Source: Tetrahymena elliotti 4EA (taxonomy: Eukaryota; Ciliophora; Oligohymenophorea; Hymenostomatida; Tetrahymenidae). Taken from it: a DNA stretch of 64,000 bases. Position numbers and translations under genes: made by a program. The stretch lies in contig JH720294.1 of NCBI GenBank assembly GCA_000231825.2, positions 125,092 to 189,091 on the forward strand. The letters are read 5' to 3'. Each line of letters starts with the position of its first letter. Position 1 is the first letter of the stretch. The notes below the pieces were generated by a model. That model searched no databases and was not told the origin of the DNA. It saw nothing but the letters and a program-made list of their open reading frames with translations. Positions 50,613 through 63,404 of the stretch are shown here, piece after piece.

Positions 50613-53487
50613 TTATATAATTTACTTTTACCAAATAATTTTACTTGCATATCTTAATAATAAAAGATTAATAATAATAAAGAAACACTCTAGATATATA
50701 TAAATACATATGCATCTATATTTAATTTTACATCTTATTTATTAAATTAAGAAAATTGAGTAGAATTTATGGAAATTAGCTGATTTTTTTTATCAAACTC
50801 ACTTATACTTTTATAATATTAAAGGGAAAAAAACTCACACTTATTGTTAATCAGTGATCAAATATTGCCAGATAATTTTGGTATTACGTAAATAATTCTT
50901 TTATTACTCAAGACTCATGATTAGTAGTAATAACTTAATAAAATTTTCATGGATAATGTTTGCAGCTAATTCAATAGAAATATGTCTCAAAATAAAAAAA
51001 TAATTTCTATTTTAAGCTTTTAGTGATGAAAAAAAATTAGAAAAATAAAAGCAATAACTAATTTGTTAAATTTAGAGAGTGTAAGCTCTTATAAAAAGTA
51101 ACATAGAAACTTCTTGTAATTAAAATTTAATCAAAAGTCACCATACAAGTAATCACTCTAAAGGTATTCTACAACTGTATCAAATAATAAAATTGGTTCA
51201 ATAAAGATATTTTTAAGTTAAGTAAAACAACTAACATTTAATTAATTCTTTCACAATTTATCTATCAAAAAATAAAAAGATACGTAAGCCCTTACTATTT
51301 TTAATCTATCCATGATTTTACTAAGAATAGCCATTTTTAATTACATTTTTTACCACACTTTTTTTTGAATTTTATAATTTCAAACGATAAAAGATTATTC
51401 AATGTTTATTTTTAAATCTTCAACATTAGGTTTTAGTTTATTTTTCTTTTATTAGGTAGTCTAGTAAAATCTATTATTCTAACTAAATTTGTTTATAAAC
51501 GAATTAAAAATATGATTCAAAAAATTAACAAAACATTCAATTTGTTGCATCATTACTTTTTCCTCACTTATTCCAAAGAAGAAATTAACAATCTATAGAA
51601 TCAAAGGATTCAAATTTACTGAAAAGATATTTGAAATTAAATAAAAAATTTTAGAATCCACTTTCAAAAAATTGTAATCTTATCATATTCAATAGTTTAA
51701 GCATTTTTAAATGTGACTAAAATTAAAAAATCTAAATAATTTAATTCATTTTCATGAATTTATCTTCTTATTCTTCCTAGCCAAATTCTAACTAAACAAA
51801 AACCTGGTATTTTTCTACTCATAAATTTTTATCTCCTTAATTATTATCTTTAAATAAATCAATTTGCAGATCATATGAGTTCAAAAAAAATAAATCTCAA
51901 ATTAAACCTATTATTAAATAATTAAACTATTTATTATTTATATATAGTCTGTGAAATATTGGCTAAAACCATTATTTAATTTACAAATAAGTTCTGTATT
52001 TAAATTAAATGACCCATGATTTTTATTTGATAATTAAAATGTTTTTTGGATTAAAATAAAAAAAAGAAAATGACTTAATATTTTTAAATATAATATGCTA
52101 GTGAATAATTAAAGTAAAATATAATAGCTTTTTACTAAATTTTAATAGTTATTTTTGAAATGAAAAAATCTATTTCAAAAACTGTTCTATCAAAAAAATT
52201 CAATTTTGGGTTTCTTGTGAATTTAAATGAAATATTGTTTTAAATTTAATAGTTAAAATATTTTGATTTTCTTTTGACATATTTTATAAAAAATTAACAC
52301 AAAACATAAAAAGATTAAATTTAAAAATTTAATATTTAGAGAATATTAAAGATATTTAATTTTCGGATCTAATTAATTTAAATATTTTATCAAATAATTT
52401 ATACTAAGAAAAACTAAATAAAATTTTAATGATGAATAATAATAATTTTATTTAGAAGTTTTATTATAAATAAACAATTAGATACAAAATAGGAAAAATA
52501 AATAATAAATAAACCTAAAACTTTATTATAAAAGTATTTAAGTTGAAAAAATCTTGATTAAATTTTCAAATTTACAATTCCATATTTAATTACTATCTAA
52601 ATATTCCTTCTTTTAATATGTCTAAACATTATGAAAAGAATAAATTTTAATTTAAATAAATTGAATGGAGATAAATCTATTTTTTCTAATAAATGTATTA
52701 ATTTAATTGTTGGAATAAAGCTATTTATTGAATGAAATAAATTAAAATTTTTGAAAGTTTAGTTTTTATTTATATTTTTCTAATCCAAATTTAAAAGATG
52801 AAAGAAATAATACAGATAGATCCATAAAAAGTGAAAGAAAGAAAGAAGAATAAAAATTTAGATGATCTGAAAAATATTAATTTATACATAAAAATTTTTA
52901 ATTTCAATTTGAATAAATAATTTAGTTATACTTACTTGCTTGTTACTCAAGTAATAAAAATTGAATAGAACAATTAAGAAGTATTAATACTGTTTATAAT
53001 TTAAATAATAATTAAACTTTGTTAAGCTATTACTGTTTTAATAATTTACAGTGAAAAATGTTATTTGTTTTTGATAAGTCCTTAAGTGTAATAAAAAATT
53101 TTCAAAACTATTTTGGAACAAGTATTTTATTGATTACTTGATAAATTATTTTTTATTGATGATCTAATCAATTTAGAAAAAAATGGACTTATTATTAATA
53201 AAAGCTATGAGAAAATTACATGGTTTTGGGTGTGATTTTGAGGATGTAGAAATCGAGATTTGAAGTATTCAGTGATTACTAAAAAAATACTTGATTTGAA
53301 AGTGTGTTATTAATTATTGGCTATAGATTCAATTATTAAATTTATGATTGAATATCACATTGCTTCTTTTTTAATTTATTGTTACATCTGCCAAAAAGTA
53401 TCTTCACTCATTAATTAACTAAATCAGTCATAAAATTAATAATTTATCTCACAAGATCTCATAAAATATAATTATTATTTACTCGTT
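50613..53487. other. long AT-rich spacer between divergent genes
   Basis: At about 2.9 kb this is the longest spacer with nothing assigned. It lies between the divergent starts of the MFSD12-like gene and the cyclic-nucleotide-binding protein, so both promoters should be here. I read both strands with the ciliate code and saw no convincing exon. No long palindrome or tandem array was found. Very high A+T tracts dominate 51900-52700. Confidence 0.4.
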
Positions 53488-56400
53488 ATGAAAAAAGGCT
53501 TTGAAGAGGATTAAAAGCCTACTTAAGGCTAATCGATTCAAAAGATATTAATAAGTGATCTTATTGTTGATGGTTCTAATACAAATGCTAGTAAGAGTAG
53601 TAAGCCTAAGACATATTTAGATAGATTTAAAGACTAGTTTTAAGATACCTTTGATTAAGGTAGTAGCAGTAAGTATAGGAGAGGTAGTCACATGATTACT
53701 AGTAATTTTGGCTCATTTTTATAATAAAATAACTAGAAATTTTAAGCTTTTAGCAAATGTGATTTAATAGTAAACTCCCCCTATACAAGAGGGAGGAGCT
53801 AATCATTTAACTAAAAGAAGGAACAGTTTTAAGACAGTAAATACATTTTAGATTTATCAAAGGAAGAGGATCAAGAAATTCTCAAAAACACTTTACAACT
53901 TAAAAATTAGATGTCTGAGTTTCAGCTAGAAATGTTAAAGAGAACATTTGGGAATCTCAAAATATTTGTTGATTTAGAAAAGCAAATGAAAAGACATGAA
54001 TATATTAAGATGATTTAAAATTTTGGATTTCTAAAGCTTTAAAAGGGATCAGTTGTCTTTGAGTTTGGAGATTTAGGAGAGAAGTATTTTATTATTTTGA
54101 AGGGTAGTGTCTACATCCTGCTTAAAACAAATTATGGAGAAACAGTTAGAAAAATGAAGCCTACTGAGGAAGAGAATAACTCATAAGAAAATAATAAAAC
54201 AGAGATTAATGAGAAGAGGATTGACCATTTGAGTCCGTTTGGTAAATAAAATATAAATGAAAAGTTTGAATTCGGTGATTAGAAAATGTATGGGGAATTA
54301 TTTATTAAAAGAAGCAGATAAACAATGGTAGATTTCGATTTGGATTCAGAGCCAGACCTTGAATGTAAAGGAGTTAGTTTGAAGTAAGAAATCAAATAAA
54401 AATATCCTCATTTTAGCATTGTTGCTAGTCATTATGAAGGTGAAGGATTTGGAGAGTATTCGTTAATAAAGAATATAAGAAGGACAGCAACAATAATAAC
54501 ATCTTAAGACACGGTTTTTGCAACAGTGGATAAGAACGAATACAATGAACTTATGAAAGATCATATTGAAACTATTTTTTAGCACAAAATATAATTTTTG
54601 AAGTCATTTAAAATCTTCGAATCTCAAGAAAAAAAGTTATCGAATTTAGTTATGTGTTTTTAAAGTATTTTTTATCAGCGTGGAGATTTCATATATAAAG
54701 AATAAGATGAATCGAATAGTCTATATTTCATTTAGAATGGAGAAGTTGAGATATCTACATATGAGCAAAATCTAAAATCATCTAATTAAAATGAAGAAGA
54801 TTAATAAGAGCTAGATGATTAATAAGCTTAATTGAATAGATTGTTCTTGATTTCTTCTTAAAAGTAAAAGAGAGTTAAAAAAAGAGTTATCCTTGCTCTC
54901 CTTAATGATAAAAATTATTTTGGTGAAGAGGAAATTATATTAAAGCAAAAGAAAAGAAAAACTTAAGCAAAAGTAATCTCAGCTGAGTTTCAAGGATTAA
55001 AAATAAGTCTAAAGAACTTCTTATTGCTTTGTAGATTCACTGATGTGATGAAGAAACTACGTTAGAACTATAAAATGAAATAAGAGTGGAGAGATTCCTA
55101 CCAAGTAAACTGTAAAGAAACAATTTAAAAATTTAAGTTAAGTAACTATTCCTCTCTTTCACCCCCCAGATAATAAGAAGAAGTTTAATTTTCATAAACA
55201 AAAATTGAAAGTGCAAACAAATCAAACAATATTAATAGTAACCTAAGCTTTATTACAAATGTTAAAATTTCTTAGAAAATATTGTAATCTCCTATACTAA
55301 GAGCAAACAAATTTGGTGTTTCTGAAGAGCTTTACTTATCCCAAAAAAGTTAAGCAATGAAAAGTCAAAGCAAAGAGCATGAAAATAAATATCACCATGA
55401 ATAAAGCTAAAACAATACCTTCTAATAAGCCAGTAAAACAACAATATAATTTGCTGAAGAAAATAACAAAGTTCAAACTAATTGCTATATTATACCTAAA
55501 GATAATATGAATGGAAATAATTTAATTAACCTTTAAAATTTTCTATCAAATTAAGATTAAACATCTATAAATGGTCATCTGTCTTCAGTTAGTAACTAAT
55601 TTAATTTCTCATAATCACTTTCACCCGTTTCAAAAGGAAAAAACTAGTATTATTTTGACTAAAGATAAGAAAGTTTATTCTAGTCTGACATGAACAAATC
55701 TTCATAATATTAATCAACTTGTTTTAGTCCTATATAAAAAAGTAATGTAAATATCCACAATCAAAATCATATTTAAATTCATAACATCAATGCTAAGGCA
55801 AGATATTCACCATCTCTTTTATCCTCTTATGACACAAACTAAGTAAATCTTACATTTTTTTAGTTAGAAAATTGAAACCAACCACTCAAATTAAAAATTT
55901 TCCTCACAAATTCATATTTTTCAAATTAAATTCTTAATTTAAATTTTGAGTGATGATGAAAAAGTCAAATAAAATAAATATTAAATAAAATTTTATAAAT
56001 AGAAAAATTTTAAACTGAATTTGCAATAGCTTGGAAATAGCAGGCCTATAACTCCTAGTATTGATAGAGATGATAAGTAGATATCTTAGAATTTAAATGG
56101 GAGAATGAATAAAGAAACTATTGTTTAGAGTAATAGTTTGCTAGTAAAAAATGGTTATTCAAGCGAATTACAAAATTTAAAAACTTTACCATCAAAAGAA
56201 CTGGTTTCAATTATCAATGAATAAAATATGAGCTTCCAGAATGATTTAGTAATGAAAAACTTTTAATCTCTAATCTAATCATTTTATAGTAACACCAGCT
56301 TTGCTTCTCCTGTAAAAAGTAGTAGGTAAAAATAGAGAGCTTACTCTACAGGAAAGAAAAAAAATGTTTCAATAAATTTAAGTGATTGCTACTAAAATTA

Positions 56401-57229
56401 AAATGGTTCATCATAATTTTAAGAAAATTAAAGACTCAATACTTCCCCTTCGAAAAATTCTATTGCAGAAAATGAAACAGATTAGACAAATCTCTGTTAA
56501 ATTAACTAAGGATTTACTTATTTTAAAATCAATTAACAAAACGATGGGGGTGCATTTAGATAAAAAGGTAAAAAAAACATTTAACCTATATCTAGTAGTG
56601 ATATAGTTGATGAGTAGTTTCTTCTAAGAAAATATGCTCAAAAATTTGATAGCTAAAAAGAGGCAGAAGGTTAATTATTAGGTGTATAATTATAGGATAA
56701 CTCTTACTTGGTTTATAACTACCAAAAAATACATCAAAAACTAATGGTTAATTCTAATTTAATTAAATCTAATGAAAAAGGAAGAAGAATGATGCAATAT
56801 TACAATGATGTTTAAAAATGCCAAACTGGTCATTATAAAAAATTTATTAGCCCATTCATCTTCTACAAAGAAAAAAACAAAGCAACTCAACCATTTTATA
56901 ATAATAAAAACAAATATGATGAAAGGAAACTTTCTCTGCATAGAACAACAAACTCTGAATATTAATCAAATTAATTTCGTAACAAAAGTATGGATGCCTC
57001 TTTAGAAGGAAGAACAAATGAAAAATATTCTTAAAATTAAACTCAAACAACAACATAATAAAATAATGAAAAAACTGATTACAAGTTAATATTCTTAAGG
57101 AAAAAACTATAATAAAATTAAGACTTTAAAGATTAAATTAAACAAAATCTTGCCCTGAGAATTTCTCCTTTAAAAATATAATCTTAACAAAATAGCTTTG
57201 CAAAGCAATAAAAAATTAGATAAAATTGA
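53488..57229 (+). CDS. protein with two cyclic-nucleotide-binding domains
   Basis: Predicted exons are 53488-55842 and 56003-57229, 1,193 residues in frame. The N-terminal ~150 residues are Ser/Gln-rich. CNBD1 spans roughly residues 155-370: GSVVFEFGDLGEKYFIILKG, an inserted charged loop, then the phosphate-binding cassette GEGFGEYSLIKNIRRTATI with the Glu and Arg that contact the cyclic phosphate. CNBD2 follows at ~370-530 with QRGDFIYKEQDESNSLYFIQ, a loop, and NYFGEEEIILKQKKRKTQAK. The remaining ~660 residues are low-complexity Ser/Asn/Gln. There is no kinase, channel or GEF domain, so it is not a PKA regulatory subunit of standard length or a channel. It could be a cAMP or cGMP sensor or scaffold. 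The intron 55843-56002 joins in phase; its acceptor could also be 27 bases downstream. Confidence 0.8.
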
Positions 57230-58683
57230 TCTGTAATTAGAATTTAAATTCAATTGATGATTAAGTTACAACTATCTATTACTAATTAAGAATAAATAAA
57301 GAGTAAAAAATTCTTTTATCTTTCATTCAATCACTCATTAAAAATAAAATAATATTTAATGGATCAATAAATATATTAAATTATCTAAAATATTTAACCT
57401 CATCAATTATTTTTAATAAAATTCAAAAATACAAAAAGCCAATTAAAGGAAAGTAAGAGATATCCCAAATAAACTTTTGTAAAATGTTTAATTACGAAAT
57501 GCACTTTAATCAAAATTTTTGATTATTTTAAGAAGGAAAATTGAGTTAGTGGAGTTTAAATTGCTTTGAGCATGAATAAATCTAATCTTTATTTATTTAA
57601 AACCCAAATAACTGTTACTGATAGTCCTTATAAACAAGAAGAAAAATAAAAAGAAGATAAAAATAAATTAGATATTTGAAAAAATTAATAGATACAATTC
57701 ATAAAAGCCGATAAATTCCAATTTAAAATAAATATCCGCCTCTTGTTAATGAAAATAAATTTCATTAAAAAGAAAAAATTATTGGCTGTATTTAATACTT
57801 TACTAAATCATTTACTTAATATTACTACTATTTATAGTAAAAAATCCAAAAGAAGTATTAATAATAAATTTCAAAGCAATACAAAGATTCATGATGTTAC
57901 TTAGTTTAAGTATAGATCAATTTAATAGTAAATTTTTTTATTAATCATAATCCATTAAAAAAATAATTTTTGTAAATAAATTACTCTGTAAACTTAAGAT
58001 TTCTTTTCATTTAAATTTAATATTACCACTAGAAAAGCAAATGTTTGTTTTACTTTCTCAATCTTACAATTAATTTTAGCTTAAATGAACCAGCAAAAGA
58101 AATTTAATAAAAAATACAATGAAGAATTATACAAATTTATTTCTTCTACTTACTATTGATTATCTTTATAAAAATCTAATTAAAATCGCATTACAATTTT
58201 TATCATATTACAAATTATCATTTTTACTTTTTAATTACTTGTTTTGTTTGTTTCATGTCATTTTTCAAAAAATACAAATTTTATTTAAACAATTCTTCAA
58301 AGGTAAATATTATTTAAATAAATACTTGTATAAAAATTGATATTTTTAATCTAAAGAGTATATGAAGAGACAAATTTTCTATATATTAATATTCTTTTTA
58401 TCACATTAAACCAAATCAAAGACATTCGTCAGTAAAAAAATGGTATTTTTCACTCTCAAATATTTTTTTTACAAAAAATACTTTAAATTAATCCAAGCGT
58501 TTTTAAAATCATTTTTATTTAATAATTTTTAAATAGAAAATATTAAAATTTTATCTTTAGAAAGATGTATGTAAAATCATAAATTCTGGAAGGAAATAAA
58601 TACAAATTTAAACTCCTATTGCAGAATATGAATACAGAAAAAACTTAAAAAATACGCAATTAGTAATTTAAGCATAAAATAAT
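57230..58683. other. AT-rich spacer
   Basis: About 1.45 kb downstream of the cyclic-nucleotide-binding protein gene. A plus-strand frame at 58119-58340 is low-complexity hydrophobic and within chance length. No exon, RNA or repeat is supported up to the MITE that begins at 58684. Confidence 0.4.
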
Positions 58684-58817
58684 ATACTGTAAATCCTCTC
58701 AACAACCAACACTCCTCAATCTTATAGAGGATTAAATGGTGATCATCATTATGGTGAGGATTTATGAGGATTTACTGTATTTCAAATATGGCGATAATTA
58801 ATGAGGATTTACAGTAT
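58684..58817. mobile_element. short inverted-repeat element (pogo/Tc1-mariner-like MITE)
   Basis: A perfect 15-bp terminal inverted repeat, ATACTGTAAATCCTC at 58684-58698 and its complement at 58803-58817, bounds 134 bases. The element proper begins CTGTAAATCCTC and ends GAGGATTTACAG, flanked on both sides by TA, the target duplicated by IS630/Tc1/mariner/pogo transposases. The right end read inward continues CATTAATTATCGCCATATTT, which is reminiscent of pogo/Tigger ends. A direct copy of the right end (ATGAGGATTTACTGTATT) sits internally at 58764-58781. There is no coding capacity. It lies in spacer DNA about 720 bases before an MFS gene. Confidence 0.6.
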
Positions 58818-59539
58818 TAGAAAAATATGAGAATATGTCATAATTGAAAATGTTTAGATATTCAAAAGACGTAGGAGAGATGAGAGAAAAGCAAATCATT
58901 CTTTTATTTTTCTATAAAAGAAAATTTTATAATCTCTTTTTTTAAGATAAATTTACAAAATAGAAATTATTGATTAAGGGTTTGATGTAATATGAGAATA
59001 AAATGAAGATTTGTAAAAAGAGTAGTAAAACAATAATTAATTTACTCCAATGATTCATTGAATTCTGATGATTGAGCATCATTTATTTTATTTATGTATC
59101 CAGTCTTAGCTAAGAAAAATTAATTAAAATGTACTAAAAACAGTAAAAATAAGATAATATTTGTCTAATTCACTTTATCATTTGTAATCCAAGTTAGTCA
59201 AATATATAGTTTTTTTTTATTTGTATCAGTAAGTGTCTTATGACTGTCTATTAATAATCAATTTTGTATGATAAGGTATTTAGAGTTTGATGAATAATTT
59301 GATAATTAAAATATCCATAAATCTTTTTCTCCACCAGGGATATTAATTATTCGAATGGAAATTTAACCTTTTCTAATTAATTAACACCATCAAAAACAAA
59401 AATAGAAAATGTTAATATATAGGTTTGATAAATGCAATGAATCCTTCTTTGATTTTATATAAGTAATAATTACTAGTAAAAATTAATTAAATTAGCTTCT
59501 AAAAATTAAGTCAAAAATCAAATAAATATTAATTATATA
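58818..59539. other. AT-rich spacer upstream of the OFA-like transporter
   Basis: About 720 bases between the MITE and the transporter start. No exon is seen. It should contain the promoter of the transporter gene. Confidence 0.45.
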
Positions 59540-61725
59540 ATGTCTATCCAAAGTCCTTTCGCAAAATTACCTTTTAAGACAAAAGGCTACGTTACTCTAG
59601 CAGGAGGTTTCTTAATTCACTTCATATTGGGTACATTCTATCTATGGGGTAATATGGGTCCGTATATTGCTTCATATCTTCACAATGATGGACAAGATTA
59701 TACAAATAATGATGTTGGTGCAGTTTTTCCATTTATGATGCTTGCTATTAACATAGGACTTCTTTTTGGTGTTACAATTGCTAAAAAAATTGGATTTAGA
59801 TTGCTATGTCTTATTTGCTCTTTTTTTATTGGAGTTGGCATTTTTACTAGCTCTTTTGTCCTCAAAAATTTTGCTCTTTTTACTTTCCTTTATGGCTTTG
59901 TTTTTGGTTTTTTCAATGGTTTGGCTTACATGCTCCCCTTTAACTTATGTTATACGTAATTAATTAATTTATTTGTTTTTTTTCTTTCTTTTTAAAGTTA
60001 AATTCAAGTAAGCAGAATAGAGATATTCAATTTTTATCACAATTTTACCTAAACATATGTATTAATTACCTTATTTGGTTGCATTATATTTTTTTAACCA
60101 ATTAATTTACCTACTATCGTATGTTAAAACCTTTTTTGATGGGTATCAAGATTATCACAAAAGCTAATTTAATTGTTATTTCTCAAATCAAAAATATGGT
60201 TAAAAAACAATAAAATGTACAAAAAAAAAACCAGTTTAATTGCCAAAAATATGTTTGGAAAAATGAATAGGATTTACTGAAACAAAAAAACCAATTTAAT
60301 TGTTATTTCTCTAATGAAAAATATGGCAAAAATCCATCAGATTCATTCACTTCGACAAAAAAAAAATCCAATTTAATTACTAAAAATATATCTAAAAAAT
60401 CAATCTGATTCACTTCTACAAAAAAAACAAATTTAATTGTGATTTCTTAAATCAAAAATAAGGCAGACTAAATAAATCAATAAGATTCACTTGACAATTC
60501 TGCTTTTATTATTTTTTTTAATTATGAATTTTCACATAGAAAAATAGGACTTAATTTACTTAATTAGCACTAATTCTTAAGCTTACATAAAATTTTAGTA
60601 AACCAATAAAATCAAGTTGGTGAAATACTTAAAAATCTAAAATTTTTGTGTAGAAATTAATAATTAAGACAATTTCCAAACAAATGATATTTTCTGAAAT
60701 TTTAATTTACTTTTATATCAAATAGATATTTCCCAGCTAAAAAGGGTATAGTTAGTGGTATAATAGCTGGTGCTTTTGGATTGGGTGCAGCTGTATGGAT
60801 TTGGTTAGTTAATGGATTGATTAATCCTGATAATTTAGATCCTATTCATACTGACCCAACAGATGATTCATCTCCTAAGTACTACCCAAAATCTGTAACT
60901 GATAATCTAGCTAAGTCTATTAGAATTTTTGCTATTGTTTATTTTTCAATTGCAACTATTGGATCTTTGTTAATTGAAGCTCCCACAGAGGAAGAAGTAA
61001 AATAAATGGAAGAGGAGTAAAATACTTAACTTGAAAAACTGATTGATGGATATGAATAACATAAAGAAGTTGAATGCGAAACTCTTAAAGATGGTCTTAA
61101 AACTCATTTGATTTATGTGACTTTTGGTTTGGCAGCTATGTATGCTAGTTTTGGAGCTATGTTAGTTGCTAATTATAAAAATTATGGTCTATATTTAGAT
61201 TACTCTACCAGCTTTTTAAGTATTGTCTCAACTGTAGGAAGTATTTCAAATGGTTTATCTAGATTTTTCTGGGGTGCTGTCTATTAAAAAATGCCTTTCA
61301 AATGGATAGCTATCATAAATCTCTCTTGCCAATGTGTAATTAGTTTTACTTTGAGATGGGCTTCTCAAGTTGAAGCTGTTTACTTAATATATATTACTTT
61401 TATGTACTTCTTATATGGAGGCTGGTATGCTGTATTACCAGCTACTATTACCAAAATATATGGTAAGAAAATTGGTAATATTATCTATGGTGTCACATTC
61501 TCTGGCTTCACAATTGCAGGTTTCTTCTAGTTCTTTGTTGTTACTAAAGTTTAAAGCTCTATTGGTTGGGGAAATATGTTCTGGGTCTTCACTGGAGTTT
61601 AAATATTAGCAATAATCTTTACCTTTTTTGTTAAGTTTGAAATTAATTGGAAGGAAAGATATTCTGCACTTAAAAAAAATGATGATTTATTTGAACATTC
61701 AACTAATTCTTTAGAAGTAAAGTGA
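59540..61725 (+). CDS. MFS transporter, oxalate/formate antiporter (OFA)-like
   Basis: Two exons, 59540-59955 and 60726-61725, give 471 residues in frame. The join creates LCYTYFPAKKGIVSG, which restores a conserved OFA/MCT-type motif (P..WFP.KRG...G). The first exon has FLIHFILGTFYLWGNMGPYI and three further spans. The second has GIIAGAFGLGAAVWIWLVNG, a short cytosolic loop rich in Glu (EAPTEEEVKQMEEEQ), then HLIYVTFGLAAMYASFGAML, RFFWGAVYQKMPFKWIAI and GGWYAVLPATITKIYGKKIG. Twelve spans are likely. OFA-family members move small monocarboxylates or dicarboxylates, but the substrate here is not determined by sequence. The 770-base intron carries an alternating tandem repeat. Confidence 0.85.
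60155..60505 (+). repeat. alternating tandem repeat inside the OFA-like gene intron
   Basis: Units share A-rich leader plus CCAATTTAATT. Long units (near 60160, 60283 and 60420) continue GTTATTTCTCAAATCAAAAAT. Short units (near 60224 and 60357) instead continue with a CAAAAATATG-like stretch. The order is long-short-long-short-long, a dimeric period of about 125-135 bases. Most units also carry ATCAGATTCACTTC near their ends. The array is degenerate and AT-rich, with no coding potential. Confidence 0.65.
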
Positions 61726-62279
61726 TATTTTTAATTAATATTAGAATTAATTTAGTAAATAAAGTATTATTGACTATGATGTTATATTTTTATTATAATA
61801 AATACTATTCTTTATTTTATTTTATATTTGTAATAAAGTTTTAATTGTTTTCAATTCCAACAAGAAAAAGCAATAATATCCATTGCTTTTAAAAATAAAT
61901 TATAAATTTAAAAGAATTTTTTTCAATTTTAAATAATTTAAATACATTTCATTTTTCTTTTTTGGTTTTCTGATTAATGTGAAAAAAATCATATTAATAT
62001 TATCTTTTAAATAAATTTTTAATTTCAAAAAATTCCATATGAATTAATTAGCCAAAACTTTACAAAAAATATTTGGTTGAAACACATTAGTAGTTTTAAA
62101 ATAAGAAAATTATAAAATCTTATATACAGTAAAACCGTATTAATAATGAAGTACAGTATAAATTTAAATAAGGTAATCTGTTGATAATTTTTCAAAATAT
62201 GAAATTTTCAATTTAGCATTTTTTAATATGGATACACCAAGTTAAGATATATTATATAAATGTGAATTGATAAAGTGTT
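61726..62279. other. convergent spacer with a possible TIR remnant
   Basis: About 550 bases between converging genes. At about 62122-62160 it contains TATACAGTAAAACCG, about 17 bases, then GTACAGTATA. The right part, reversed, begins TATACTGTA like the MITE end at 58683. It may be a decayed relative of that element. No exon is seen. Confidence 0.4.
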
Positions 62280-63404
62280 TCATCCAATTAAAACAACTCT
62301 TTTTAAATATCTTATAACGAAATGAGTAATTTAATTCTGAAATTATCTATTAAAATTAAAACAATGCAACTATTTTAGGATAACGAGCTATTTGACAAAG
62401 TTTTTTAGTAATTTATAATTTATCATAGGATCATGAAGAATATAATCATCTTCATCATCAAAAATAATATCAATATGCAAGTATTTAATGCTTGGAAGAC
62501 TTTCAAAACATTGAACTAACTAGCTAATTTAACTAATTATAATTTTGTTATTGTATCCTGTCTTGATTTTTAAGTAAGTTAAATTTTTATTTTATTTGAT
62601 ACCTTCACAAATGGATATAAAACCTTCATTTTATATGGAATTAAATTCCAAAGTAAGCTAAAGTTTCTGGAGATTAGTAAAATATTTGAGGCCATTTGCT
62701 ATTGCTTTAGCTCCTTCTTCTTAAATATTGTTATCACATATTATACATTCTAGGATTTCAAGATTATTTAAAGTTTAAAAGCAATTACCTAGTGCTATTG
62801 CTCCTTCTTTCTCAATTTCGTTATCGTTTCCAATCTCTATATGTAAATATTTTAAATTTTAAAGTTTACTAATATTTTTTGCTATAGACTCCATACCTTC
62901 ATTTTTGATTGTATTATATTCAATTATTATTTTAAGTTTAGTTAGTTTTAGTAACTTTGACAATCCAGCACCCAATGATTTTGCTCCAGCCTCATATATC
63001 CAATTATAGCTTCTAATTATCACTGAAAGATCAGTTAAATTAATTAAATTTGCAATTCCTTTTCCTAATTATATAGCACCAATGAAACCTATTGAATTGT
63101 ATTCAATATTTAAATAGAGTCTTGTAAGGCTTTATAAATGAATGAAACTACTAGCTATGAAATGCATACCATTAGAACCAATTTCATTACCACTCTTTAT
63201 ATCAATCGTTAAATCTTCTAAATTCTTAAATAATTATAAACCATCAGATATAATTTTTGATCCATGTATCCCTATTTTCCCTTAATATCCAATAATTAAA
63301 GACAAAGACTTTTAATGAGAACATAATTCTATGGAGTCTTACAAATTGCTAGAATTTTATTATTTATTTAAAAGTTCTTAAAATCTTTTAAATGCTTCAA
63401 TCAT
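62280..63404 (-). CDS. leucine-rich-repeat protein (ribonuclease-inhibitor-like LRRs)
   Basis: A 374-residue frame from ATG to TGA with no intron needed. It contains about seven LRR units of the ciliate type, each 40-45 residues, in which a leucine strand (LEDLTIDIKSGNEIG, LTRLYLNIEYNSIG, LTDLSVIIRSYNWI, LTKLKIIIEYNTIK, LKYLHIEIGNDNEI, LEILECIICDNNIQ, LQKLQLTLEFNSIQ) is followed by a helix such as GAKSLGAGLSKLL or GAKAIANGLKYFT. The repeats form a curved solenoid for protein binding. Many Tetrahymena genes have this pattern, some attached to kinase domains; none is visible here. The frame stays open upstream of 63404 without another ATG, so a short 5' exon could be missing. Partner and role unknown. 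Confidence 0.8.

Noticed and set aside
58119..58340. Plus-strand hydrophobic frame of 73 residues
   Set aside because: Low-complexity Leu/Phe/Lys/Tyr composition and chance length; no start context or homologue.
58700..58720. Possible Tetrahymena chromosome breakage sequence near ACAACCAACACTCC
   Set aside because: It does not match the 15-base consensus TAAACCAACCTCTTT, and no other match was found in the window.
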